Assembly (NCBI RefSeq): GCF_000425345.1
Contig: NZ_AUDG01000023.1
Span: forward strand, 13,738 to 59,326
Reading direction: 5' to 3'
DNA length: 45,589 bases
Origin: Rheinheimera baltica DSM 14885
GTDB taxonomy: Bacteria; Pseudomonadota; Gammaproteobacteria; Enterobacterales; Alteromonadaceae
Shown: positions 8,159-16,027 of the stretch, piece by piece
Position numbering within the stretch: the stretch's first letter is position 1
Layout: the number at the start of each line of letters is the position of its first letter
The notes under the pieces: model-generated
Database searches by the model: none
What the model was told of the DNA's origin: nothing
What the model saw: only the letters and a program-made list of their open reading frames with translations
Position numbers and translations under genes: made by a program

Positions 8159-8800
8159 TTAATCAGAGCCCATGTCGAGACCAAGCGCTACCGCATAACA
8201 CGCAATCAACCTTTGCCCGGCTTGCTCAGCGTTGCAACCAAAGGCCACCACGCCATCTTCATGGCCGGCCATGGTAAAAATGCCTTGCTGTAATACAGTT
8301 GTCTCTGCAAATAGCCGTGCCACTTCATCAGCCATGGCTACGGTACCATAAGGCACGTCTGCCCGGGTTTGAGGTAAACCAAGTTTGCTCGCCAGCTGCC
8401 ATATTTGCGGGCAGTGAGCATGAATTACAAAGTTAATATTGTTACTAAGCTGATACAACTGGCCGTGAGTCATGGCCTCTGAGGAGGGTTGTGTCGCCCC
8501 ACTGGCGGCTATCTGGTTTTGTTGAGGCTGACAAGCGGTTACCAACGCATAATCGTTGGCTGCCATATTCGCAATGCCGCCGGTTTGGGTACCGCTAATA
8601 ATAAATTGATTATCACTGCCAAAACGCTGGCTGATATTGCCAAAACCATAGTTGTCATAGCGCGTTGGCGTTTGGCCCAGCATCCCCAGCTGCAGCATAA
8701 TAGTGCGCCAGCTGTTAATTTCCAGCACATCAGCCGTGGTTAGCACTGTTCGCTGGCTAAAATCCAACTGAAATTTTATGACCCCTTCGAGCTCTGTCAT
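8159..8800 (-). CDS. class II aldolase/adducin-type protein
   Basis: A 213-aa protein with the class II aldolase/epimerase fold (as in L-fuculose-1-phosphate aldolase and L-ribulose-5-phosphate 4-epimerase). Key residues are present: GNISQRF near residue 54, the acid/base Glu108 in SSEAM, zinc histidines 127 and 129 in IHAHC, and a third His180 in AGHEDGVVAFG. The usual substrates are small sugar phosphates; the one here is unknown. I chose ATG 8800 because AGG precedes it at a good distance; an upstream ATG at 8893 would add 31 residues without a ribosome site. It follows the ABC ATPase gene by 119 bases on the same strand, so it may be the last metabolic gene of the large operon. Confidence 0.75.
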   Translation of the reverse strand: MTELEGVIKFQLDFSQRTVLTTADVLEINSWRTIMLQLGMLGQTPTRYDNYGFGNISQRFGSDNQFIISGTQTGGIANMAANDYALVTACQPQQNQIAASGATQPSSEAMTHGQLYQLSNNINFVIHAHCPQIWQLASKLGLPQTRADVPYGTVAMADEVARLFAETTVLQQGIFTMAGHEDGVVAFGCNAEQAGQRLIACYAVALGLDMGSD

Positions 8801-8919
8801 TCTAAAACCTGCGTTAATTACACCGCGGCCATTATAAAGCGCTCTAACACTGCATCCCAGCCGCATAGCAGGCTGCATAGCTATGACACCCAACTATGAG
8901 GCCTGCTATGTGAAGCAGA

Positions 8920-9810
8920 TTAAAATTGGTTTTCTTCCCGGGTCAGAGTTTGAAATGAGTGAGGATGTTTTAAGTTGAAATCACGCACATGACAACGATT
9001 ATTCGGGCTAAAGCCATTGGCTCTTACCTGTTCAACGAAGGCTTTGAAATACGCGCTAGATTTTTCCGTGGTTGGCAATGCTTCTCGTGCCAAACGGTAA
9101 TCGCCGACAATTTTTGCGCCCCGGGCCACTGTAGGCTCTTCACCACGGTCATCCGTATAATATTGTGATAACACCAATAACCTCGTGCCGATGTAACACG
9201 CTTCGTCCAGATCGTGGGTAACGAAGAAAATGGTGAGTTTGTGTTCTTCATGCAGCTCCATCAGATAGATCTGCATTTGTTCGCGGGTATCCGGGTCTAA
9301 GGCGCCAAAAGGCTCGTCCATCAACAACAAAGGCGGCTTGCTCATCAACGCTTGGGCTATAGCAACCCGCTGCTGCATGCCACCGGATAATTCGTGCGGA
9401 AATTTACGCATGGCATCAACCAGCCGCAACCGCTCTAACATACTAATCGCAAATGCTTCATCGTCTTTGTCACGCTTCCACGGCAGATACCAAGCTTGCT
9501 TACTCAATCTAGAACCGGCCATAACATTATCAAACACCGTCATATGTGGAAATAACGAATACTTTTGATACACAATGCCACGATGCGGATCAGGGTGACG
9601 CGCCGGTGCACCATCAATTATAATGCTTCCCGCGTCGGCAAACTCTTGCCCTAACAACAAGCGTAATAAGGTACTTTTACCACAACCACTGGGCCCAACC
9701 AGAGTACACAATTCACCCGCAGCTACTTTCAAATCGATATTATCGAGTACCAGCTTATTGCCGTATGATTTATAGACATCTTCGATACTAAGCTTATTAT
9801 TCTGATTCAC
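8920..9810 (-). CDS. ABC transporter ATP-binding protein, NitT/TauT type
   Basis: A 296-aa ATPase that would power the adjacent permease. Walker A is GPSGCGKST (39-47), the Q-loop Gln82 is in YQKYS, the signature is LSGGMQQRVA (141-150), Walker B is LLLMDEP (161-167) and the switch His199 is in VTHDLDE. Family members for nitrate, sulfonate or taurine are usually 250-270 aa; here a C-terminal tail from about residue 230 extends the protein (NNRCHVRDFNLKHP region). It overlaps the permease gene by 4 bases (ATGA type), so the two are translationally coupled. The substrate is not determined by this subunit. It is the last ABC gene of the TelA-containing operon. Confidence 0.92.
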   Translation of the reverse strand: MNQNNKLSIEDVYKSYGNKLVLDNIDLKVAAGELCTLVGPSGCGKSTLLRLLLGQEFADAGSIIIDGAPARHPDPHRGIVYQKYSLFPHMTVFDNVMAGSRLSKQAWYLPWKRDKDDEAFAISMLERLRLVDAMRKFPHELSGGMQQRVAIAQALMSKPPLLLMDEPFGALDPDTREQMQIYLMELHEEHKLTIFFVTHDLDEACYIGTRLLVLSQYYTDDRGEEPTVARGAKIVGDYRLAREALPTTEKSSAYFKAFVEQVRANGFSPNNRCHVRDFNLKHPHSFQTLTREENQF

Positions 9811-10661
9811 TTACTATTTACTCCGGCATACCAAGGATATAAGCGCCGTGCCAACACGCGCAAAGCCCAATCCAGTAAAAAGCCAATCAAGGTGATCCAG
9901 GCTACATAGGGAATAATAATATCCATCGCCAGATAACGCCGCACCAAGAAGATGCGATATCCCAAACCATCCGTCGACGCAATCGCCTCAGCTGCGATTA
10001 AAAACAACCAGGCTGCGCCCAGACTTAACCGGAACGTATCCAATGCGCGCGGCATAATTTGTGGTAATGCAATACGATATAAGTACGCCAACTGCGTACC
10101 ACCTAAGGTGAGTGTCTTTACCAGTTGCTCTCTTGGAATGGCTTTGGTCGCAATAAATACGTCCCGTGTCATTAATGGAAAGGTGCCGATAAAAATTAAT
10201 GCTACCTTGCCAACCTCATCCACACCCAGTGTAATAAACAGCATTGGCAGTAATGCCAGCGGCGGAATCATAGAAATAAAGGTAATAAAAGGGCTGGCGC
10301 TAGCCTCCAAACCACGAAAGGCGCCCATATTTAGCCCCAACCAAAGCGCAGCAACAAAGGCCAGACTACAACCCAATGCTAAGCGCGTTAAACTCGATAG
10401 CGTATCCGCCCAGAAAACATACTGGCCATTGCGCGGACTTGGCTGCATGACCAACGGCTGCATGGCTTCTACCATCTGACTGAAACCAGGTAACAATTTA
10501 TCGTCTGGGTTGTCCAACTTTCGTGCATGCGAAGCATACGCATACAGCGCAATGATCAATATAAAAGGTAACAGGCCCAATACCAGCTTATGCCAGTTGC
10601 GTGGTGTGGCATGCACACCAAACAACCGCGCAGGCTGCACCGGCTTATAATTTGCCGTCAC
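9807..10661 (-). CDS. ABC transporter permease, NitT/TauT type
   Basis: A 284-aa inner-membrane protein with about six hydrophobic segments: the first at about 26-45 (KLVLGLLPFILIIALYAYA), others around 90-110, 120-145, 155-170, 215-235 and 250-270. The EAA-type coupling loop is visible as TLGGTQLAYLYRIALPQIMP, the site that contacts the ATPase. It is of the SsuC/TauC sort, importing an anion or small organic solute. It overlaps the binding-protein gene upstream by 17 bases and the ATPase gene downstream by 4, so these three form a single importer unit within the operon. Confidence 0.9.
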   Translation of the reverse strand: MTANYKPVQPARLFGVHATPRNWHKLVLGLLPFILIIALYAYASHARKLDNPDDKLLPGFSQMVEAMQPLVMQPSPRNGQYVFWADTLSSLTRLALGCSLAFVAALWLGLNMGAFRGLEASASPFITFISMIPPLALLPMLFITLGVDEVGKVALIFIGTFPLMTRDVFIATKAIPREQLVKTLTLGGTQLAYLYRIALPQIMPRALDTFRLSLGAAWLFLIAAEAIASTDGLGYRIFLVRRYLAMDIIIPYVAWITLIGFLLDWALRVLARRLYPWYAGVNSK

Positions 10662-11685
10662 GCGCCATCTCCATATAACTGGCGTCGAAGCGCAGTTTTA
10701 CATTCTTGCTGTTACCTAAAACCTTACCGTCCGCAAAACTGATGCCCACGTGGTCAACCGTTTTAGCACCAACACCGAACAGGCCTTTGGCAAAACTGAA
10801 TTGCCTTACGCTGTCCATGGTCTCAGCGAGCTTGCTGTTGGTTGCCACAGCAACGGCATCGGCTGGCTGATAAAACATCTGCGTGGTTTGCAACTGTGCA
10901 TTAAATTCAGCATCCGTTGACCCGGCAGAGCGTGCCATCGCGCTTATTGCCTCTTTCTGCGCTTTGCCGCCGCCACTCATCACTGCCATTGTTTCATACC
11001 AGGCACCTGTTAACGCTTTTTTGAACCGCTCATCCGCTGCGGTTTTCACCAGCGTCAAATCGAGAATTTCTGCCGGAATTTTTGCAGAATCAAACAGTAA
11101 ATTGGCATTTTTCACCTGTCTGACTTGCTGCAGTGGCGGATTCCACGTCACAACAGCAACGTCTTTTTGTGCCACAAAAGCTGAGGCAATATCAGCGTCT
11201 GAGGTATTTACCACCCGGATATCACGCTCACTCATACCGTGCATTTCCAACGCGCGCGCTAATAAATAGTGTGAAACCGACAGCTCTACCAGTAAAACAT
11301 CTTTGCCTTTTAAATCGGCAACAGTTTTTGCATTGCGCATCACAATACCGTCGTTACCTGCCGAGTAGTCGCCAATAATAAGTGCTGTAGAATCAATACC
11401 ACCAGATGCTGGTATGGTTAACGCATCCATATTTGTCATAGTACAGGCATCAAACTGACCCGCCGTGTACAGATTGATCGACTCAACGTAGTCGTTCACC
11501 AACGTCAGCTCAATTTCTATACCATATTTATCTGCCCATTTTTTCAGGATGCCAGACTCTTCTGCGTAAGCCCACGGCTCCCAGCCGGTATAATGTGACC
11601 AAGCCATTTTAAATTTATCCGCAGCCAAAGCACTGCAACTGGCCAGCAACGCTGTGCCCAGTATAACGGAACGAAATAATTTCAT
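10645..11685 (-). CDS. NitT/TauT-family periplasmic solute-binding protein
   Basis: A 346-aa ABC importer binding protein. The signal region MKLFRSVILGTALLASCSALAA can be read two ways: a lipobox LASC (Cys17) or a signal peptidase I site after ALAA. The start of the mature domain (FKMAWSHYTGWEPWAYA) and VNDYVESINLYTAGQFDA are typical of the nitrate/taurine/thiamine-precursor-like fold. I recall this subtype (annotated near urea carboxylase genes in other bacteria) as a putative urea or amide binder, but no urea carboxylase or allophanate hydrolase gene is in the window, so the ligand is open. It lies six bases after the TelA gene and is the third binding-protein-like module in this operon. 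Confidence 0.82.
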   Translation of the reverse strand: MKLFRSVILGTALLASCSALAADKFKMAWSHYTGWEPWAYAEESGILKKWADKYGIEIELTLVNDYVESINLYTAGQFDACTMTNMDALTIPASGGIDSTALIIGDYSAGNDGIVMRNAKTVADLKGKDVLLVELSVSHYLLARALEMHGMSERDIRVVNTSDADIASAFVAQKDVAVVTWNPPLQQVRQVKNANLLFDSAKIPAEILDLTLVKTAADERFKKALTGAWYETMAVMSGGGKAQKEAISAMARSAGSTDAEFNAQLQTTQMFYQPADAVAVATNSKLAETMDSVRQFSFAKGLFGVGAKTVDHVGISFADGKVLGNSKNVKLRFDASYMEMARDGKL

Positions 11686-11691
11686 CGGGTG

Positions 11692-12909
11692 TTACTCCTT
11701 GTTATCCAACTCAAATAATTGATCAATCTGGCTGCCTAAACCCAGTTTGGCTTGCGAATCACGGCCTTTTAACAAAGACTCTATACGCTCTGCGTTAGCA
11801 AGATTTGCCTGCTCCATCTCGGTAATATTCTGTTGCATCTGTGGCAGGGCGTCACGGCGGAACTGCTGAATGTCATCCAATGCTGCAGCAATATCGGCAA
11901 ACGCTGTGCGCAGCACGGCAATATCTAGCTGTGTTGCAGCGGCTTGCTTATGGATAGCCACCCCTTGGGTGCGTAATTTACTGGCCGTGCCAGCAATTAA
12001 CTTATTAGTGGTTTCGTTAACTGCAGTAACTTTAGCCAGTGTAATACGCTGATTTTCTAATGCCAGCGCTAATGTTACCGCCGTTTGCAGCGCCGTTACC
12101 GTAACATTCAGCGCTCGCTGCACACCACGAATTAACTCTTTGTTGTTACGGATGATCACTTCGACGGTGAGCACAGCTTGCTGTGCTACGGCTTGCTGTT
12201 GCTGCAAGTCCATAATGCGCTGACGCAAAGGGAACAGCAGTTCTTGCTCAATAAACGCGTAGCGCGGATCATCTTTTAGCAACTCGTTGAGCCTGGCACT
12301 AAGCTTCAAATCAATTTGCTGGCCCAGCACGACGGCTTGAGCCAGTTTTTTGGTCAATTGTTGTAAAAACTTCTGATCATCTGCCAACGTAATGTTGTCA
12401 CGTTTCAGTTGCTCTGCCCCTTTATCCAGCGCGTCAATAATGTTGTCAATCACGCCACTGGCAGACTGAAACTTTGAAAAGTAACGCCGCATTGCGGTGC
12501 CTACGCCGGGGACCAGCGACAACAAGCGCCGTAAACCTGACATGGAAAAATCGTACTGATTCGGATCAAGGTCTTCTACTGTGTCACGCAGATCCAGCAA
12601 TGACTTTGCCACAGGCCCGCCATCTTCACTGTTGCGCGCCAATGTTGCTATTGGCTGTTTTAAAATCTCAGAACGGCGCGAGGCTTCTTGCTGTAGCTTT
12701 AAGCCCATGGTTTCTACAGATTGCACCGCTTGCTGCTTTGCCGTTTCATTGTCGACATCAACAGCAAACAACTGCGCAACAACCTGATCCGCAGCTTGAA
12801 TAATATCAGCTGGCACTTGTTGCTGCGCTGGCGTATCGACTTCAGCGCTAAGCATGTCGGCAGTCACGGCCTGCAATGCAGCATTTTCACTTACACCTGA
12901 TGTAGTCAT
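11692..12909 (-). CDS. telA: TelA family protein (toxic anion resistance)
   Basis: A 405-aa, almost wholly alpha-helical cytoplasmic protein of the TelA family, first linked to tellurite resistance and since found in many stress and envelope-related clusters; its biochemical action is not established. Recognisable stretches are the LVPGVGTAMRRYFSKF segment (around residue 130), LNELLKDDPRYAFIEQELLF and the central NVTVTALQTAVTLALALENQ region. Long Gln- and Ala-rich coiled-coil helices predominate. ATG 12909 is preferred because the strong GGAGAGAG site lies just before it; the upstream ATG 12921 overlaps that site. It is placed between a small membrane protein gene (18 bases before the chosen start) and the ABC binding protein gene (6 bases after). 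Confidence 0.85.
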   Translation of the reverse strand: MTTSGVSENAALQAVTADMLSAEVDTPAQQQVPADIIQAADQVVAQLFAVDVDNETAKQQAVQSVETMGLKLQQEASRRSEILKQPIATLARNSEDGGPVAKSLLDLRDTVEDLDPNQYDFSMSGLRRLLSLVPGVGTAMRRYFSKFQSASGVIDNIIDALDKGAEQLKRDNITLADDQKFLQQLTKKLAQAVVLGQQIDLKLSARLNELLKDDPRYAFIEQELLFPLRQRIMDLQQQQAVAQQAVLTVEVIIRNNKELIRGVQRALNVTVTALQTAVTLALALENQRITLAKVTAVNETTNKLIAGTASKLRTQGVAIHKQAAATQLDIAVLRTAFADIAAALDDIQQFRRDALPQMQQNITEMEQANLANAERIESLLKGRDSQAKLGLGSQIDQLFELDNKE

Positions 12910-12927
12910 ATCTCTCTCCATTAATGC

Positions 12928-13713
12928 TTATTGGCTGGCATATTCTGCCAGGCGCAGGCCCTGACGATGCAACTCAGCAATAGCAGACTCCGTATCTGAA
13001 TCCGCCATACCACGCTCTACTTTCGTTCTGGCTAAACGCTGTGTTACATCATCCAGCTGGGTTAAAGCTTTTTCGTTCAACAACAACAGTTCGCTGATTT
13101 GTGCCAACGTGCTGTTAAAGCCTTCCAATCGGCTTAACAAAGCAGGCCGCTCTGGTGCCGATGCTGACAGGCCAGCAATACGTTGCCGCAGTCTGTCGGC
13201 GTTAATAGCACCCAGTGCCTTTTGCGCGATCATGGCATTGCGTATATTATCCAAGCCACTTAAATACACTTGCTCTGCTACTCCCAAGTAACGGGCGTAA
13301 GTCAGTTCTGTTATGGCAAACCTATCAGCTAACACAGCAACAAAAGTGGAGAACTTCACATCAAAGGTATCCACTTGTTCTGCTGCTAACGGCAAATCCA
13401 GCCCGGCCAACTCTTGTTTGATACTGCTAATGACGTGTTGACGGCGTTGCTCCATCTTGCGCGTGGCTTGCATTAAAATGTTTTTGGCATGCTCATCTCG
13501 ACGCCAGCCAAATTCGGTGGCAAATGCCGTTACCGCCGTTGCAGCACCAAAACCAACAACACCCAGCGCCAGGCCGCCAAAACCAAACAGCGCACCGGTA
13601 ACAACCCCTAAACCACTTAATACTGCTGGATAGAGCACAAAAGGGCTTATCGCCGCTTTTTGTGCTACAGCACGTCTAATTTGCGCGGGTTGAAATAGGT
13701 CTTTTGCCGCCAT
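12928..13713 (-). CDS. 261-aa membrane-inserted helical protein, TelA partner candidate
   Basis: No family is recognised. The N-terminal part has two consecutive glycine- and alanine-rich hydrophobic segments (about residues 22-62: YPAVLSGLGVVTGALFGFGG, then LALGVVGFGAATAVTAFA), suggesting a membrane hairpin. The remaining 190 residues look like long charged alpha-helices or coiled coil (ATRKMEQRRQHVISSIKQEL, ... LLLNEKALTQLDDVTQRLA). In Firmicutes, TelA is often encoded beside XpaC, another helical membrane-associated protein, so this could be a functional analogue; that is inference. It begins 2 bases after the SBP-OmpA stop and ends 6-18 bases before telA, so coexpression is near certain. 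Confidence 0.7.
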   Translation of the reverse strand: MAAKDLFQPAQIRRAVAQKAAISPFVLYPAVLSGLGVVTGALFGFGGLALGVVGFGAATAVTAFATEFGWRRDEHAKNILMQATRKMEQRRQHVISSIKQELAGLDLPLAAEQVDTFDVKFSTFVAVLADRFAITELTYARYLGVAEQVYLSGLDNIRNAMIAQKALGAINADRLRQRIAGLSASAPERPALLSRLEGFNSTLAQISELLLLNEKALTQLDDVTQRLARTKVERGMADSDTESAIAELHRQGLRLAEYASQ

Positions 13714-13715
13714 GC

Positions 13716-15257
13716 TTACAGCTGCTCAGTTAAGAAAATCAGTTCAACTCGTGGCAGGCGATAAAAATAACTTCGCTCGCTTTCACCCGGTTGTCGTGCC
13801 AGCGGCTGCTCACCACCGACCCCTTGCGCACGCATTCGGTTTATAGCAAAACTATGTGTCAATTCTAAATAACGAGCAACGGCATCAGCTCTGTCTTGCG
13901 ATAACTGTCGGTTTGCAGCAGCATCACCCCGCACACCTGAATGACCACGGATATCAATATAAAAATGTGGATAATGTGACAAGGTTGCAGCAATTTCATC
14001 AAGCCGGGTTTTGTCATCTAATGACAACACATCACTGCCGGAAGAAAAATTGATTGCCCGCAATTTTAATGTGCCAACTTCACGCATATTCTGCCACTGT
14101 GCCGCACTTAAAGCGGCATAGTTTTGTTTTGCCTGCGGCAGTGCATCAGCTGCGCCAGTAAAACCGGCGTTACTTTGTAAATGTAACTGATGCACAAAGC
14201 TGCTGTTTAGCAAACGATACGGATCTGCATCCGGCAGTGGGTTACGGTTCAAATCACCATAATCTGTCAGCACTGAAATGACTGATTCAATACTACTTAT
14301 CGCCGCTTCTTTTGACGGTACCTTGGCATCATGCGCCATCCAGGTTAGTGCATTGTCCGTTAGAGATGCCCAGGCAACACCTTTTACCATAGTGTCAACG
14401 TCAGCTTCTGCTAAACCTGTATGTAGAACAAGTTCTTGCTGCAACAGCTTGGGTTCATCCCGATAACGTTTCAGCACGCGAAAATACTGTTGCAAAAACA
14501 CACTAACCAACTCAGGCTTTTTCGCCACCAGATCACGCTGAGCAACCAACACATCAACGACCATGCGCTCAGTTTGCTCAGTACCTATAAGACGATGAAA
14601 CTGTTTGTCTTGCAGCGCGCGACTAACATCTGGCTCCCATAGCACGGCTACATCAACCTGACCTTGCTGTAATGCTTGTAACGCTTGGGCTGAACCATCA
14701 GTTGCTACCAGCCATGGCTGTGACTTTGCCAGCGGCGGCAGATCAAAATGCACCGCAAGCGACTTAGCCAAAAACTCACTGGGCGATGATGGTGTAAGTG
14801 CAACCTTAATATCGCCGGTTTTTAAGTCATTCAGCGATGCAAAACGCGTTTTACGCGCAATGATCGCATCACCACCTTTGGACTCGTCAATGACACTGAC
14901 AATAACACCCGGATAGCGAACCGCGGCGCCGGCAACAATGTAGCTATCCACCGTTGCCACGGCAAAATCGATGTTGCCCTGTTGTAATTGTTTCATTCGG
15001 CCCGGATAGTCGGCACCATCATCAACGCACTCGAGCACATAACCGAGCTCGCGCAGGCGCTTTTTCAACTCAGCTGAACACAGAGGGTAATAACCAACCC
15101 AGGAGTCAACCGCAATACGGATGCGATCTTTTGCACCGGACGCATCAGAGCTGGCTTTAAAAGCATTTTCCAGATGTTGCTCTTTAAACAGGTAGTAACC
15201 ACCGATTGCAATAGCGCCGAGCAGAAACAACACCATAGCCGAACGAGCGTGGTTCAT
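13716..15257 (-). CDS. binding protein-OmpA fusion, inner-membrane anchored
   Basis: A 513-aa two-domain envelope protein. Residues 7-24 form an uncleaved-looking hydrophobic anchor (no lipobox, no clear AxA). Residues about 45-330 are a NitT/TauT-like solute-binding module (RIRIAVDSWVGYYPLC, GNIDFAVATVDSYIVAG, GQVDVAVLWEPD). Residues about 395-510 are an OmpA-like peptidoglycan-binding domain (IRGHSGVRGDAAANRQLSQD, with Arg456 in DRADAV). The usual Asp of the GHTD motif is replaced (GHSG, 438-441), so wall binding may be altered. Cys60 and Cys77 could form a disulfide in the binding module. Its ATG shares one base with the stop of the vWA gene (TAATG). Confidence 0.85.
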   Translation of the reverse strand: MNHARSAMVLFLLGAIAIGGYYLFKEQHLENAFKASSDASGAKDRIRIAVDSWVGYYPLCSAELKKRLRELGYVLECVDDGADYPGRMKQLQQGNIDFAVATVDSYIVAGAAVRYPGVIVSVIDESKGGDAIIARKTRFASLNDLKTGDIKVALTPSSPSEFLAKSLAVHFDLPPLAKSQPWLVATDGSAQALQALQQGQVDVAVLWEPDVSRALQDKQFHRLIGTEQTERMVVDVLVAQRDLVAKKPELVSVFLQQYFRVLKRYRDEPKLLQQELVLHTGLAEADVDTMVKGVAWASLTDNALTWMAHDAKVPSKEAAISSIESVISVLTDYGDLNRNPLPDADPYRLLNSSFVHQLHLQSNAGFTGAADALPQAKQNYAALSAAQWQNMREVGTLKLRAINFSSGSDVLSLDDKTRLDEIAATLSHYPHFYIDIRGHSGVRGDAAANRQLSQDRADAVARYLELTHSFAINRMRAQGVGGEQPLARQPGESERSYFYRLPRVELIFLTEQL

Positions 15258-16021
15258 TAGTTTTCAGATCCGTTGTAATCAAGCAGATTGTAATCATCAG
15301 CTTCAGCTAAAACTTGCGCCAGACCAGCGTCCAACTCTGCTGGGTTGCTAGCTGCCGCATAATAAGTTTGCCCCGGAATGTTTAAGCTATGCCCTTCGCC
15401 AATACAAAAACCTATGGTATGAATTTGAACGGGTGACTCACGCAGGATTTTCCTGACAATGGGTTCAGGGTCTTCGTTGTTACTGGCTTCACCATCGGTA
15501 ATAATAACTAAATGGTATTCACCATACCCCAGCTGCTTTTGCGCTTGTTTAGTCAAGGCTTCATATCCAGCCTCGGCTGCTGAGCGCAAGGGAGTCCCTC
15601 CGTTGGCTAGCACACGTTTAACCGAATCTATTAGTTGGCTTCTGTTTTGCCCTAAGGGCACTCGTTCCTGAGCGCCGTAGTGGTCAAAAACATATAAGCC
15701 GATATTCGCTGTTGACGGAATGTTTTGAATAAATTTGTTTATGGCGGACTTTGCGACGTCAATTTTTTCCTGCGATGACGCACACTTACTATCCGACATA
15801 GAACCGGAACCGTCAAAAACCAGATAATAGTTTTGTGTCAGTAAATTATCTGCTAAAGACTGATTTTGGCTCGCTGCCGGCCAGTCATAACGAGTGGCCG
15901 CTAAGGCGTAGCTTTTTTGCTGTGCCGTTTCTTCGACAGTATCTTGTGCTACAGGCTCAATAGCAGGACCACAGCCAGCAAGGCATAAAGCAGATAATAA
16001 TAGTGCTGTTCTCATTTTCAT
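15257..16021 (-). CDS. vWA-domain lipoprotein
   Basis: A 254-aa lipoprotein: the signal peptide ends in the lipobox LAGC (Cys17), and Gly at +2 predicts outer-membrane sorting by the Lol system. After a linker, a von Willebrand factor A domain begins near residue 65. Its metal-ion-dependent adhesion site is complete: FDGSGSM (Asp70, Ser72, Ser74), Thr143 in NGGTPLRSA and Asp176 in IITDGEASN, so it should bind Mg or Mn ions and a partner acidic residue. Such domains mediate protein-protein contacts. The gene is sandwiched between two SBP-OmpA fusion genes (6 bases after the first, one base overlapping the second), so those proteins are its likely partners. Confidence 0.88.
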   Translation of the reverse strand: MKMRTALLLSALCLAGCGPAIEPVAQDTVEETAQQKSYALAATRYDWPAASQNQSLADNLLTQNYYLVFDGSGSMSDSKCASSQEKIDVAKSAINKFIQNIPSTANIGLYVFDHYGAQERVPLGQNRSQLIDSVKRVLANGGTPLRSAAEAGYEALTKQAQKQLGYGEYHLVIITDGEASNNEDPEPIVRKILRESPVQIHTIGFCIGEGHSLNIPGQTYYAAASNPAELDAGLAQVLAEADDYNLLDYNGSEN

Positions 16022-16027
16022 CCTGCT

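Noticed and set aside
9952-10479. 175-codon open frame antisense to the ABC permease gene
   Set aside because: It has no domain or ribosome site, and the permease on the other strand is certain; long antisense frames are common in GC-balanced coding DNA.
10645-11685. Naming the importer a urea transporter
   Set aside because: Resemblance to urea-carboxylase-linked binding proteins is from memory, and no urea carboxylase, allophanate hydrolase or urease gene is in the window.
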